From assembly GCF_004011695.2 (NCBI RefSeq), contig NC_082416.1, positions 248,001 to 312,000 on the forward strand: a stretch of 64,000 bases of DNA, in the 5' to 3' direction. Each line of letters opens with the position of its first letter. The first letter of the stretch is position 1. The stretch comes from Ascochyta rabiei. Taxonomy: Eukaryota; Ascomycota; Dothideomycetes; Pleosporales; Didymellaceae. The translations under genes were made by a program, and so were the position numbers. The notes beneath the pieces were generated by a model. It was given only the letters and a program-made list of their open reading frames with translations. It did not search any database and had not been told where the DNA came from. Below, one piece after another: positions 33,920-44,236 of this stretch.

Positions 33920-35006
33920 GACGGGAACAGCGTGCATCATGGGTGAAGGTGCGAGCGATTCCTCCGGTGCGTCGGCACCGCGTTGGGCTGTAATGTGCAC
34001 GCTGCTCTACGCACCGTGTCGAGTAATAAGACACGCGGCGTAAGAAACAGGATTTTCATCTTCTGCGCCGGCGGAGTTGCATAACATTACTTAGATATCG
34101 TATAGACATGATATAGACACAAACTGGGATACGACAGGACACGATATGGGATACCACTGCACGTTGTAAGCTGGCTAGCTTTAAGTACTCTGTCTATGAA
34201 TTACGTAGTTGTACTTCTTCTTCTTCTCCTTCTTCTTCTCCTCCTCCTCCTCCTTCTTCCTCTCTACATCTCTACATCTCTACATCTCTACATCTCTACA
34301 TCTCTACATCTCTACATCTCTACATCTCTACATCTCTACATCTCTACATCTCTACATCTCTACATTGCTAGACTCTCAGCCTCAGACTCTCAGCCTCAGG
34401 CATGTGGTGCGTCCACCTCTGACCTGTGATACCAACAAGTACTGTTCTAGCCACAGGCTCACTATCCAAGTGAGCATTGTCACCTTTTAGGCACGCTTGG
34501 CACGGTAGGCAGAGCCGTGGCCTTGACATACATCCCTGCATCTCCCTAGTAGATAGATTCTATTATCTAGCATCTCGCGGTTCTAAAAGTCGGTAGTTGG
34601 TAGTTGGGAGTTGGGAGTTGGGAGTTGGAATACCTATCTAGCTTAGATGCTAATAGTATATGATGTTTAAGGGATAAGGGATAAGAGATGGGAGATGATG
34701 AGTTGAAAAAGAGATGACGGGTTTTAAAGGAAAAGTAAGAAATTCTGCATGTCTAAAGTGTTTTAACTATCTGGGAAATAATTATTACTAGGGATTGATG
34801 TTGTAGAGTAGCTGGCTTCTACTTCTTAGTTACCTTTACTGGATTTGTAATGCTTCTCTAGCTTCTAATTAGTGCCTTCTGTAGCTGTATACTTTAAACT
34901 ACTTTACTTTACATTTTCTTTTTTTTTAAACTATGCTATCTCTTACTAATGTTATGTAGAGTCCTAGACAGGGTTGTGTAATATATAAAAAGTAGGTATT
35001 CTTATA
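33920..35006. other. Intergenic with octanucleotide microsatellite and GGGAGTT repeats
   Basis: About 13 copies of an 8-bp CTCTACAT unit lie at 34259-34363 after a TTC/CTC-rich tract. Short GGGAGTT repeats occur near 34600. The remainder to the pogo element is AT-rich with no gene seen. Confidence 0.7.
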
Positions 35007-36870
35007 ACGTACCCCACGGGCGAGCCGCTCAACGGGCGAGCCGCTCACTTTTGCTAAGCCCCCACCAAACTTCTCCTCCTACACCAATGTCTTCTTAACA
35101 ACACCATTTAGACGCGTTAAAGGAAGCTCAGATACAGCTTGCGCTCCAGGCTCTTAAATAAGACGCAAATCTCTCTTAGCAACGCGCTGCAGCTATCTAC
35201 AGGGTCCCTTAAAAGACACTAAGTAACTGACACACAGGACGACCTTTACGCGCAGATTCTATAGCTAACTTACAGAAGCTGGACAATAATAAGAAGGAGG
35301 TAATTATTAAGCATGTTCTTAAGCTAGATGCGCGAGGATTTTCCCCTTAGCTCTTAGATGTAGCTACTATGGCTAATTCTTTGCGCGCTAAGCGCAATCT
35401 AGGCCCTATTAGCGTAAACTGGCCTAGTACGTTTGTTAAGCAACACCTAGAGCTTAAAGTCAAGTTTAATTACAAGTACGACTATAAGAGAGCCCTCTAT
35501 AAGGATTCTAAGGTTCTATAGGGCTAGTTTAGCCTAGTAGCTAATATTAAAGCTAAGTATAGCATCTAGAATAAAGACATGTACAACTTCGACAAGACAG
35601 GCTTTATAATAGGCCAGATCTCTCTAGGAGCAGTTGTTACAGCTTTAGAACGACGGGGTTGGCTAAAGGCTATCTAGCCAGGCAACTAAGAGTAGGCTAC
35701 GGCTATAGTGAGCATTAATGCCAAAGGATAGGCTATTCTGGCCTTCCTTATCTTCAAAGCCTACTACTACCTCTCTGCCTGGTACAAAGAAGAGGATCTG
35801 CCTTACAACTAGGTTATTGGAGTCTCTAATAACAGCTGGACTACTAACAAGCTTGGTCTTAACTAGTTAAAGCACTTTAACAGGCATATAAAGGAGCGTA
35901 CTATTAGCACCTACTATTTGCTTATTATTAATAGTCATAAGAGCCACAACTCTCTTAAATTCCAGCAATACTGCAAGGATAACAAGATTATTACTCTCTG
36001 TTTGCCTTCTTACTTATTACACCTTACACAGCCCCTTAATATAGGTTGTTTTGCTGCTTTAAAGAAGGCGTATAGGCGCTAAGCTAAAATACTTATATGC
36101 AACTAGATTAACTAAATTATAAAGACAGAGTTCCTGCCATGCTTTATACGCGCCTATAATGCTGCAATTACTTCTAAGAACATCTAGGGAGGGTTCTAAG
36201 GTGCTAGATTAGTCCTATTTAACCTAGACCAGGTTATAATGGCCCTTAATGTGAAGTTGCGCACTCTATCACCACCACTACCTGTTAACAACAAGCTCTG
36301 GCAGTCGCAAACCCTAAGCAACACCCTTAAACTTAGGTCGCAATTAATACTTATAAAGACAAGGATTTAGAGGCATATAGATAGTTCGCCTACCTCTATA
36401 GTTAAGGCGTTTAAGAAGGTAGCAAAAGGGGCAGCAATAATTGCGCATAAGCTAGTGTTGGCGCAACAGGAGATTACTTAGCTTTAAGCTACTAATAAGG
36501 CAGCCACACAACAAAAATCACACAAAAGAAAGCAAGTTTAGGCAGAAGGGACCCTAACAGTTAAGGATAGCCTGCAATTAATAACTCTAAAGGAGTTTGG
36601 GGCGCGTAGTAATGGGAAGAAGGCAAAGAAGCAGGTGCGCGCTGAAGGAGGTGAGCCCTCCCAAAGACGCTGTAGACAGTGCAATCAGACAGGACACAAC
36701 GCGCGAACGTGTCAGAAAGAGGTAGAAGTAGTTTCTAAATAGTATTACAGGCCATACTGCACTTTACAGCACCAAACTAGGTTGTTTTGGGCCATAATAG
36801 GGTGGAGTTTGGTAGGGGCTTGGCAAAAGTGAGCGGCTCGCCCGTTAAGCGGCTCGCCCGTGGGGTACGT
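35007..36870 (+). mobile_element. Fot1/pogo-type (Tc1-mariner) DNA transposon, full-length but RIP-inactivated
   Basis: The element is 1,864 bp, bounded by TA at 35005-35006 and 36871-36872. TIRs of about 64 bp start ACGTACCCCACGGGCGAGCC; each TIR contains a near-duplicated CGGGCGAGCCGCTCA block. One continuous frame from ATG 35087 to the stop at 36742 (551 codons) gives a DDE_1 transposase: NFDKTGFIIGQIS, TTNKLGLN(stop)LKHFNRHI, LLIINSHKSHNSLKFQQYC, CLPSYLLHL, and a C-terminal CRQCNQTGHNARTCQK zinc knuckle. Numerous TAG codons stand where CAG or TGG is expected, but no indel breaks the frame. The NSH of LLIINSHKSHNS takes the place of a catalytic Asp (DSH in active relatives). Confidence 0.92.
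35087..36742 (+). pseudogene. Pogo/Fot1 transposase, killed by point mutations only
   Basis: See the enclosing element for motifs. The length of 551 codons equals that of active Fot1-like transposases. Stops are TAG almost throughout, plus a TAA at codon 4. The order is an N-terminal DNA-binding half (helix-turn-helix region near 35280-35460, including TFVKQHLELK), the DDE domain (about 35575-36240), and a Lys-rich tail with the CCHC knuckle. It cannot be translated as it stands. Confidence 0.88.
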
Positions 36871-36913
36871 TATTGATAGTGTTTTAAGTTGCCTAGCTAC
36901 AACATTAGTGGAA

Positions 36914-38001
36914 TCACGCAGCAGCCACCTCACGCTTCTCAACCACCTCAACCAGATCCGCAACGCCCCTCTGCCTCCCAATCGCCACCTTCTGCAGCCT
37001 CTCGCTCCCAACCGCCTCGCCCTCGTCTTTGCCTGCGCTATGCTCCTCGTCAACGTCGCGCGGGATCTTGGACAGGTCCATGCGCATGCTGTACGCGTCC
37101 TCGCCGTCGGCGTAGTACTTTGCTTCGACCTTGTCGACGCTGAAGCCGAGGGTTTCCTTGTACAGGTTTAGGGCTGCGATGTTGGACATGCGCACGTGTA
37201 GGGAGACGTATTGCGCGTCGAAGGTCTCGGCCATTGCGCGTTCTGGGGTTGTTAGTGGGGAGGGGAGAAGAGAGGGGAGGGAGAGGAGAGGAGAGAGGGA
37301 GGGAGAGAGGGAAGAGAGGGAGGGAGAGAGGGAAGAGAGAAAGAAGGAGAGATGGGGAAAGAAGGGAGACGTACGACTCTGACGCATCAACTTCTCTGCG
37401 AGACCAAGGCGGCGGTGCGTTCGCATCACAGACAACGAGGTGATGTGGCCGTGCGGGATGCCGTCGGCCGGGTCTTCTTCCATCTTAGCCAGCACGTAGC
37501 CTACGATTTTGGGAGGGTCGTAGGGTGTCTTTGGCGGGCGGGAGACCTGGGTGTGGTCAGCGTGGTGGTTAGATTTCGTTGTTGGATTGTTTGAACGCGG
37601 GAGGGGTTTGTATCGCGAGCTGGAGCTGAGATGCGAGGGGTGGAAATCCAATGCGAACATCTCATCACTCCAAGAAGGACGGTGAAGCATTCCCCATCAT
37701 CACAGCTTGGAACTCAACACAGCTCTTCTCAGATTTTCTTGCTTTCGGCTCCCCTCCATCCCATTCCCTCCCCAAGAACAGTAGCTCCTCCTGCTTTCAC
37801 CTCTCCTCCCTCCCACTCCCCTCGCAAGCGCAATGAAAGAAAAAAAAAAAAAAAACTCACATCCACAGCCACATAGCTCAGCTGCGGCCAACTCATAGCA
37901 TGATAGAGATAGTACTTGCAAAAGTAGTTCTCGGGCAGATTGGTAATGTTGGCGAGCTGCACGTGCGGAATGTCCGAGGGGCGGAGGACGCGGATATCCA
38001 T
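36914..38001 (-). CDS. NAA10: NatA catalytic subunit NAA10/ARD1 (N-terminal acetyltransferase)
   Basis: Acetylates Ser/Ala/Thr N-termini of nascent chains together with NAA15 at the ribosome. Exons 38001-37861, 37546-37375 and 37242-36914 give 213 residues. Marks: [19 protein letters not shown] then [56 protein letters not shown] with the acetyl-CoA R/QxxGxA loop as [52 protein letters not shown]. The second donor is placed at GTACGT (37374), which yields MRQSQRAMAET. Both introns carry purine/pyrimidine repeats. The RIP-damaged pogo element ends 43 bp past the stop and may lie in the 3' UTR. Confidence 0.94.
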
Positions 38002-38660
38002 TTTTTTTCTTTTCTTTTCTTTTCTTTTCTTTTCTTGGTCTTTCGGCCTGGGTCTAGCTCTTGACGTCCGGGTTGAGGGGGATTGGGTCGAGGCGCGGGG
38101 GTTGCTGATGTTTGGTGGTTGATGGGGTGGTGGTGTGTGGATTCGTTGATGTTGCAGTGGAAAGTTGGGTGTGCGTTACGTCAGCGGGAAGTAGAGTGGG
38201 GCGGCGAACGTCGAGAGGTGCGCGAATACATGGGGGATTGAGGCACTGCACAGGATGCTGGTGTGGAAGTGCGGTTTTTGTTGTAACGCGTAGATATTCT
38301 GCACAGGATGCTGATAGAGAAGTGCGGTTTTTGTTGGGTAGTGTGTAGATATTCTGCACAAGATGCTGATAGAGAAGTGCGATTTTTGTTGGGTAACGCG
38401 TAGATTTCTGCACAAGATGCTGATAGAGAAGTGTGATTTTTCGATAATGATTCCATCTTTATATACAATTGCACGGGATGGGCCTGCACGAACTACAAGA
38501 TAAATAGGAACATGAACAGAGCTGAACCAACAGCAATTCAAGACCCAGACATGGCCTGGCATGTCGACTATTCACAAACGCCATCGCTATGCAGCGACCC
38601 ACATGGGTATCATAAACAGCAGATCCTCCTCGTAACATTCATCGTGGCTGAACACGACGA
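38002..38660. repeat. Intergenic with a 53-55 bp minisatellite
   Basis: Four tandem units begin with CTGCACA at 38246, 38299, 38354 and 38408. Each contains GATGCTG, GAAGTG and a TTTTTGTTG tract, and copies differ mainly by transitions. A TTTTC-type tract lies at 38001-38035, next to the NAA10 start. Frames on the minus strand here are simply the repeat translated and are not called. Confidence 0.75.
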
Positions 38661-40509
38661 CTACATCAACCCGCCCAGCACGACCTTGCCGACGCCGCCG
38701 ACCTCGCCCCTGACGCCTGCGCGACAGCTCTCCTCAAACTCACGGACGACGCCGGCGAGGATGATCTTCCTGACGCGGGCGTCGGCCTTGCTGAAGAGAT
38801 CGCCGACGGTGGTCGGCACGCCCTGGCCGGCCAAGGCGACGCTCTCGGGGGTGGACAGCATGCTGAGCATCTTGGTGTAGCAGTCGATCAGGACATCGCA
38901 CAGGGTGGCAAAGGTGCTGAAGAAGTCGGGGTCGAAGGGCAGAGACGGGGTTTGTAGGTAGAAGTAGGTCTCGTTGGGCAGCAGGTCGTCGGTGGGCGGG
39001 GAGTCGACGTGGAAGCCGCCGGCGGTGGAGTCGCTGCCGAAGGAGGTCTGTGGTGTGAGGAGGGGGAAGTCGCCGGTGGCGGAGCTGCTCCGGCGGCCTT
39101 TGCCGCCGAGGTTTGCGCGCTTGAACATGTGCGGGATGCGAGCGCGAGAGAGGGAGCCGGGGGCGGAGCCGTCGGGGGGGTGGATGGACTGGTACTGCTC
39201 GAACTCGAGGAGCAGGGCGTTGAGGGCGCGCAGGTATTCGGCGGGGGAGTTTGCGTGCAGGTCGAGGATGGTGGGCAGGCTGAAGCCAAGGAGCAGGTAG
39301 TGGGTTGCGCGGCGGGACTGGTTGCGGGGGGTGAAGGAGGGGAGGCGGGCGAGGTCTGTTTTGGAGAAGAGGAGGGTGTTGAACCAGTAGATGCGTCCTT
39401 CGTGGCTGTGTTTGTCAGCCAGTGAAGGGATGGAGAGGGAGGGAGAGAGATGGAGAGATGGAGAGGGAGAGAGATGGAGAGATGGAGAGGGAGAGAGATG
39501 GAGAGATGGAGAGATGGAGAGATGGAGAGATGGAGAGATGGAGAGATGGAGAGATGGAGAGATGGAGAGATGGAGAGATGGAGAGATGGAGAGGGAGGGA
39601 GAGAGATGGAGAGATGGAGAGATGGAGAGATGGAGAGATGGAGAGAAACATCAGAGAAAGAGAAACGAAGAGAGAGACGCACGCTTTGCGCAGATAATCC
39701 AGCGTGGAAATGCGCTTCGAGGCGAGCTCGTGGATGTGCTGGAAGACAAGGTTGGGGTTGGCGCCGGCGGGGGCGGGGATGGGGGCGGCCGGAGCTAGGG
39801 CGGTGGTGCTCGGCTGGCGGTGGGGGTGCTGGGTGTCCTTGTGGGAGGGCGGGTGGCGGATCTGGAGGGGCACGGCCATGGCAAAGGGCGTCTTGGGCTT
39901 GTCGAGGGCGCTGAGGGGCGCCTTGTCGTAGTGGTGCAGGGCGCCGGGGTCGGGCTTGACGTTGTCGCTGCTCTTGGCCTTTGTGCGGGCAAAGGTGGAG
40001 ATGGAGAGGGTCGGGCGCGAGGCGGAGATGGGCGCGGCGGCGGGCATCCCTTTCTCCGGCGACGGGGAGAGCGAGTGCATGGTCGAGGCCGAGGGGTTCC
40101 TCTTGTGGTGCGACGGGGCCGAGGCGGCGCTGCGCAGGGAGGTGGAGCGGCTCCTCCGCAGCTGCAGGCCGACGGTGCTGGAGAGGCTGGAGATGCTGTG
40201 GCGCGACGCGGGCATGCGGTGGTGTGGCGTCGTGGGCAGTCTCGCGGGGGGGTTGGGGTTGGATTGGCTGGCGGTGGGAGGGGTTGTGTCTGGCGGAGGG
40301 GGAGGGGGAGGGGGAGTGGGCGGATGGGCGTCGTGCTCGTGCTCGTGCTTGTGCTTGTGCTCGTGCTCGTGCTCGTGTTCGCGGATGGGCGAGGCGGGCT
40401 CGAGGTGCAGCGTGGGCGGGATGGACGAGCGCGAGGGCTTGTGTCTGGATTTGCCGCCGAAGAAGGACGGGCGACGGCTGAAGACGCTGTTGGAGTTGTT
40501 GGAGTCCAT
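38661..40509 (-). CDS. Conserved fungal protein of unknown function with a His-alternating N-terminus
   Basis: Exons 40509-39683 and 39405-38661 give 523 residues. The first half is disordered: SVFSRRPSFFGGKSRHKPSR, an alternating His tract (HEHEHEHKHKHEHEHD), a proline run and many Ser/Arg segments. After NPNLVFQHIHELASKRISTLDYLRK, the intron joins to AHEGRIYWFNTLLF, then HYLLLGFSLPTILDLHAN, SPAEYLRALNALLLEFEQYQ, IHPPDGSAPGSLSRARIPHMF, and PSLPFDPDFFSTFATLCDVLIDCY. I recall this second half from many ascomycete genomes, but no function is known to me. The 277-bp intron is mostly a GATGGAGA repeat. An in-frame ATG at 40548 is an alternative start. Confidence 0.78.
39424..39655. repeat. Octanucleotide (GATGGAGA)n microsatellite within an intron
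   Basis: Long 8-bp repeat with a few GAGGGAGA interruptions. It lies entirely in the intron of the 38.66-40.51 kb gene, and on the sense strand forms a TCTCCATC pyrimidine-rich tract between donor and acceptor. Confidence 0.9.
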
Positions 40510-41159
40510 TCCAGGTCCAGGTCCAGGTCCACGCCCACGTCGACGCACGGTGGGACGGCGCTGGCGGGAAAATCAGAGGCCGGGCATGGCTGCTGGTCGA
40601 GGGGCGAGGGTCGAGGGTAGGCAGGGCTACCCAGGGCACGTATAGGTAGTCTCGTGTAGGTACACCGTCGTGACGGACTGACGGTGCAGAGCGCCACGAG
40701 ACGAGACAGGACAGGACAGGGCAAGACAGGACAGGACAGGGCAAGACAAGTCAAGACCAGACAGTCAAGACCAGACCAGACAAGACCAGACAAGTCAAGA
40801 CTAGACAAGCCAGACAAGTCAAGACTAGACAAGCCAGACAAGTCAAGACCAGACAAGCCAGACAAGTCAAGACCAGACAAGACCAGACCAGACAAGTCAA
40901 GACCAGACTACCAACGCCCTAATTCGACTTGACTGCCCCGGCCGTCCCAGGACCCAGGCTACGGCCGCTCGAGTGGCTACGCGCGACACACCAGACACGC
41001 CAATCGAGTCACCTCGGCCCAACTCTGCACTTGATCGAGTGCCGCCCGCTGCTGTGCCGAGCCCCGGTGACGTCTCTCTGCCTGCACAGCCGCCAGCCGC
41101 TCCTCTGTTGACTGTCGGTGCATCGTCCGTCGTGCGTCGTCTCCCTACCACCACCCATC
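40510..41159. promoter_or_regulatory. Divergent intergenic region with a GACAA/GTCAAGAC minisatellite
   Basis: Lies between the divergent starts of the 523-residue protein gene and ECT1. From about 40700 to 40910 it is built of short repeats (ACAGG, GTCAAGACYAGACAAGCC variants). Apart from that, nothing is recognised. Confidence 0.6.
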
Positions 41160-42982
41160 ATGACCGCCCTGCAGCGTCGCCAGAGCGCAAAGGTTGCCCT
41201 GCCTCGCCGCCCCCACTCGCCGTCTCCCTTGTACTAACGGCCGCAGGGAGAGTGGATTCCCGCAGAGGGCGTCTGGCCTGTGGACCCCCAGCACGACGTC
41301 CCCGTCTCCCAGGACCGCATCTGGGTAGACGGCTGCTTCGACTTTGCCCACCACGGTATGTTGAACTCCTCTCCTTTACACACCCTCACACCCTACCTCA
41401 ACTCACACTCCCTCTACTTCACACGCACACTCACTCACACTCACTCACACTCACTCACACTCACTCACACTCACTCACACTCACTCACACTCACTCACAC
41501 TCACTCACACTCACTCACACTCACTCACACTCACTCACACTCACTCACACTCACTCACACTCACTCACACTCACTCACACTCACACTCACTCCCAGGCCA
41601 TGCCGGCGCCATGCTGCAGGCCCGCCAGCTGGGCTCCGAGCTGCTCGTCGGCGTCCACTCGGACGAGGCCATCCTCGAGAACAAGGGCCCCACCGTCATG
41701 CGCCTGAACGAGCGCATCATGGCCGTCGAGGCCTGCCGCTGGGCCACAAAGGCCATCCCCCACGCCCCCTACGTCACCTCGCTGCCCTGGATCTCCCACT
41801 ACGGCTGCCACTTTGTCGTCCACGGCGACGACATCACCTCCGACAGCGACGGCAAGGACTGCTACCGCTACGTCAAGGCCGCCGGCCGCTTCAAGGTCGT
41901 TAAGCGCACCCCGGGCATCTCCACCACCGATCTCGTCGGCCGCATGCTGCTGTGCACAAAGTCGCACTTTATACACTCGCTGGAGAAGCGCCTCTCCGGC
42001 GACGAGGGCCCCGGCGGCGACCTCGAGCGCCAGAAGGAGGGCCAGGAGATGCTGCAGCGCATCAAGGACTACGCCACCGACGCGAGCGGTCGCGCCCCCG
42101 GCTGCGACGTCTGGTACTGGCACGCTTCTCGCCCCGCCAAGCTGCGACGGACGACCACCAGCAACGCAGCCACGGTGACCAACGAACCGCGCCCGGGCGT
42201 GGCCAGGTCAGAGACCGCCAACTCAGCCCTTGGCCCCGTCAAGGAGGAAAAGGGTAAATTCCATCAACTCGTCCAGGGCAAGGGCGTCAAGCCCGGCCAG
42301 GTGGTCGTCTACGTCGACGGCGGCTGGGACCTGTTCTCCTCGGGCCACATCGAGTTCCTGCGCAAGGTCACCGAGACCGAGGAAAACGCCGCAGAAGAGC
42401 GCGGCTGGTTCACCGACCAGGCCAAGGCAGACAGACTCTCCAGGACAGGCGAGGACTACGGCCCCGTCTTCTTGATCGCAGGCATACACGACGACGACGT
42501 CATCAACCACTGGAAAGGCATCAACTACCCCATCATGAACATCTTCGAGCGCGGCCTGTGTGTGCTGCAGTGCAAGGTACGTCCCAAAATCCACACAATC
42601 ACTCCTGACCAACACAACCACCCAGTACATCCACGCTGCCGTCTTCGGCGCCCCCTTTTCGCTCTCCAAAGCCTTCCTGCTCACCCTCCCCTACGGCACC
42701 CCCATCGCCGTCTACCACGGCATCACCAAGTTCATGCCACTGACGTACGACCCCTATGCCGTCGCCAAGATGCTGAACATCTACCGCGAAGTCGCCAACC
42801 ACCAGTTCCAGAACGTCAACGCGGCCGAGATTGTCGCGCGCATCATGAAGAGCAGAACGCTGTACGAGGAGCGGCAGCGCAAGAAGGGCGAAAAGGGCGC
42901 GGGCGAGGAGGCGGAGAAGAGGCGGCAGGAGATGGAGCGGGAGCAGCAGCGGAGGGAGGTCGAGAGCCAGTTCGGCATCTAG
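41160..42982 (+). CDS. ECT1: Ethanolamine-phosphate cytidylyltransferase (ECT1/PCYT2)
   Basis: Makes CDP-ethanolamine in the Kennedy pathway to phosphatidylethanolamine. Exons 41160-41192, 41247-41355, 41597-42576 and 42626-42982 give 492 residues. Two cytidylyltransferase domains are visible: VDGCFDFAHHGHAGAMLQAR (HxGH) with RTPGISTTDLVGRML in the first, and YVDGGWDLFSSGHIEFLR with NIFERGLCVLQCKYIHAAVFG in the second. The C-terminus is a Lys/Glu/Arg-rich helix (ERQRKKGEKGAGEEAEKRRQ). Exon 1 encodes 11 residues. Intron 2 (41356-41596) is filled by a 10-bp TCACTCACAC repeat. The donor of intron 1 is GTTGCC, unusual but in frame with a clean acceptor. Confidence 0.95.
41441..41590. repeat. Decanucleotide (TCACTCACAC)n within ECT1 intron 2
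   Basis: About 15 near-perfect 10-bp units lie between the branch region and the 3' splice site of ECT1 intron 2. Copy number is likely polymorphic. Confidence 0.9.
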
Positions 42983-43252
42983 TGACGTTCTGGCCTGTCT
43001 ACGCGCTCAACCTTCGGCGATTAGCTAGCGTATCTTTATCTCCGCATTAGCGCGTCTTTGTCGCGACTGCAATGGACAAACTTGATACCCACCAACAGAT
43101 CGCACCACCACAGAACCACGACACACGCCTGAAAGCCAAACCCGTCCACCCACGCCTTGAATCTCATCGTTCGCCTACCACGCCTGAAGTCTAAAATCGT
43201 GCATCACGCCTGAACCCTAAACACGTCCGCCTACACCACATTCACCCACAAA
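42983..43252. other. Intergenic with a short GAACCC/CACGCCTGAA repeat
   Basis: CACGCCTGAA-like segments recur three to four times between 43120 and 43215, just upstream of the Alba-like gene. Nothing else is seen. Confidence 0.5.
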
Positions 43253-44236
43253 ATGCCACCCCCAAAACGCATGAGCGACATCCTCGCATCCTCGTCCATC
43301 GACGCCCCCATCGCCCCCTCCCCCTCACACGCCCGCCCCTATTCCAGCGATGGCCCCACGCTGCCCCTCCTCAGCGCATCGACCCTGCAAGTCGCCCCAA
43401 ACGACCGGAAACGCAAACGGGCACCTGCGTCCGAGGTACAGGGGCGCGAAGAGGGAGGGCGGGGTGGTGCGGAAAAGGCTGCGGAAAGGAGGGGGACGCA
43501 TCACCCTGCGTTGTATAAGCCGTGGACGCTACTTCCCCCGAAACTGAGCAAAGTAGTGGAGGAGATGCAGCGTGGGCGTGAGAACGGGGCGTCTGGGGTC
43601 GAAGTCGTGGTGTTCAGCAAGAATCAAAATGTCAGATCTGGAGTCAACAGATTGAAAAAACACATTTCTTCGGCTCCGCGGAGAGGTGATGCTGATACGG
43701 CGGACTTGCTGGCCGTGTCTGCGCAGGGCGCCGCGGTCGTGAAACTCGTTGGCATTGTGGATGTTGTGCGGAGGGTGGTTGGTGCTGCTGCTGCTGCTCC
43801 CACTACAGAGAAGGAGGGGGAGGAAGAAGGAGAGGAGAAGAAAGAACGGGAGGTCGTCAAGTGGTACACATACCCAGTCCTTAGCCACGTCCTTGTCCCT
43901 GCTGGACCGCGACGACGGGGAGGATTGGCAGATGGACAGCCGGGGTACGAGCCGGATACAATCGACGTCCTGGATCCTATGGATGTTGACGAAGATGGCG
44001 ATATCGACTCCCACATTAACAACCCCGCCACGAAGACCACAGACTCGGGAACCGCACAGAGCAGCACGAGAGCCGGCGATGGAGAACACGCCGGGGCCGC
44101 AGATGGAAACAGAAGGGAAGATGGGGGTGCAGATGAAAAGCAGAAAACCATTCCCGTCCTCACAATCTGGATCGCGCGGTCGCGTATACCGAGTTTCGCC
44201 GATGCCTTTGGGGAGGGCCAGGTTCTGGTGTGCTGA
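43253..44236 (+). CDS. Alba-superfamily nucleic-acid-binding protein (possible RNase P/MRP subunit)
   Basis: A single-exon 327-residue protein. VVVFSKNQNVRSGVNRLKKH followed by LLAVSAQGAAVVKLVGIVDVVRRVV is the Alba-fold arrangement (a strand with conserved Asn and basic residues, then the helix with S/GxGxA-like AQGAA). WYTYPVLSHVLV and VLTIWIARSRIPSF complete the fold around a long acidic insertion (about residues 185-300, including PMDVDEDGDID). Alba proteins of this type include Rpp25/Pop6 of RNase P/MRP. The assignment to that complex is inferred. A KRKR patch near residue 53 may be a nuclear signal. Confidence 0.65.
   Translation: MPPPKRMSDILASSSIDAPIAPSPSHARPYSSDGPTLPLLSASTLQVAPNDRKRKRAPASEVQGREEGGRGGAEKAAERRGTHHPALYKPWTLLPPKLSKVVEEMQRGRENGASGVEVVVFSKNQNVRSGVNRLKKHISSAPRRGDADTADLLAVSAQGAAVVKLVGIVDVVRRVVGAAAAAPTTEKEGEEEGEEKKEREVVKWYTYPVLSHVLVPAGPRRRGGLADGQPGYEPDTIDVLDPMDVDEDGDIDSHINNPATKTTDSGTAQSSTRAGDGEHAGAADGNRREDGGADEKQKTIPVLTIWIARSRIPSFADAFGEGQVLVC

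Noticed and set aside
34196..34490. ORFs of repeated LHLYISTS
   Set aside because: Microsatellite translation only.
39415..40548. Frames with long SISPSLHL and MERWRDGE repeats
   Set aside because: They are translations of the intronic 8-bp microsatellite, not protein repeats.
41441..41590. Regular 10-bp array considered as a CRISPR-like array
   Set aside because: No unique spacers, eukaryotic context, and it lies within an intron.
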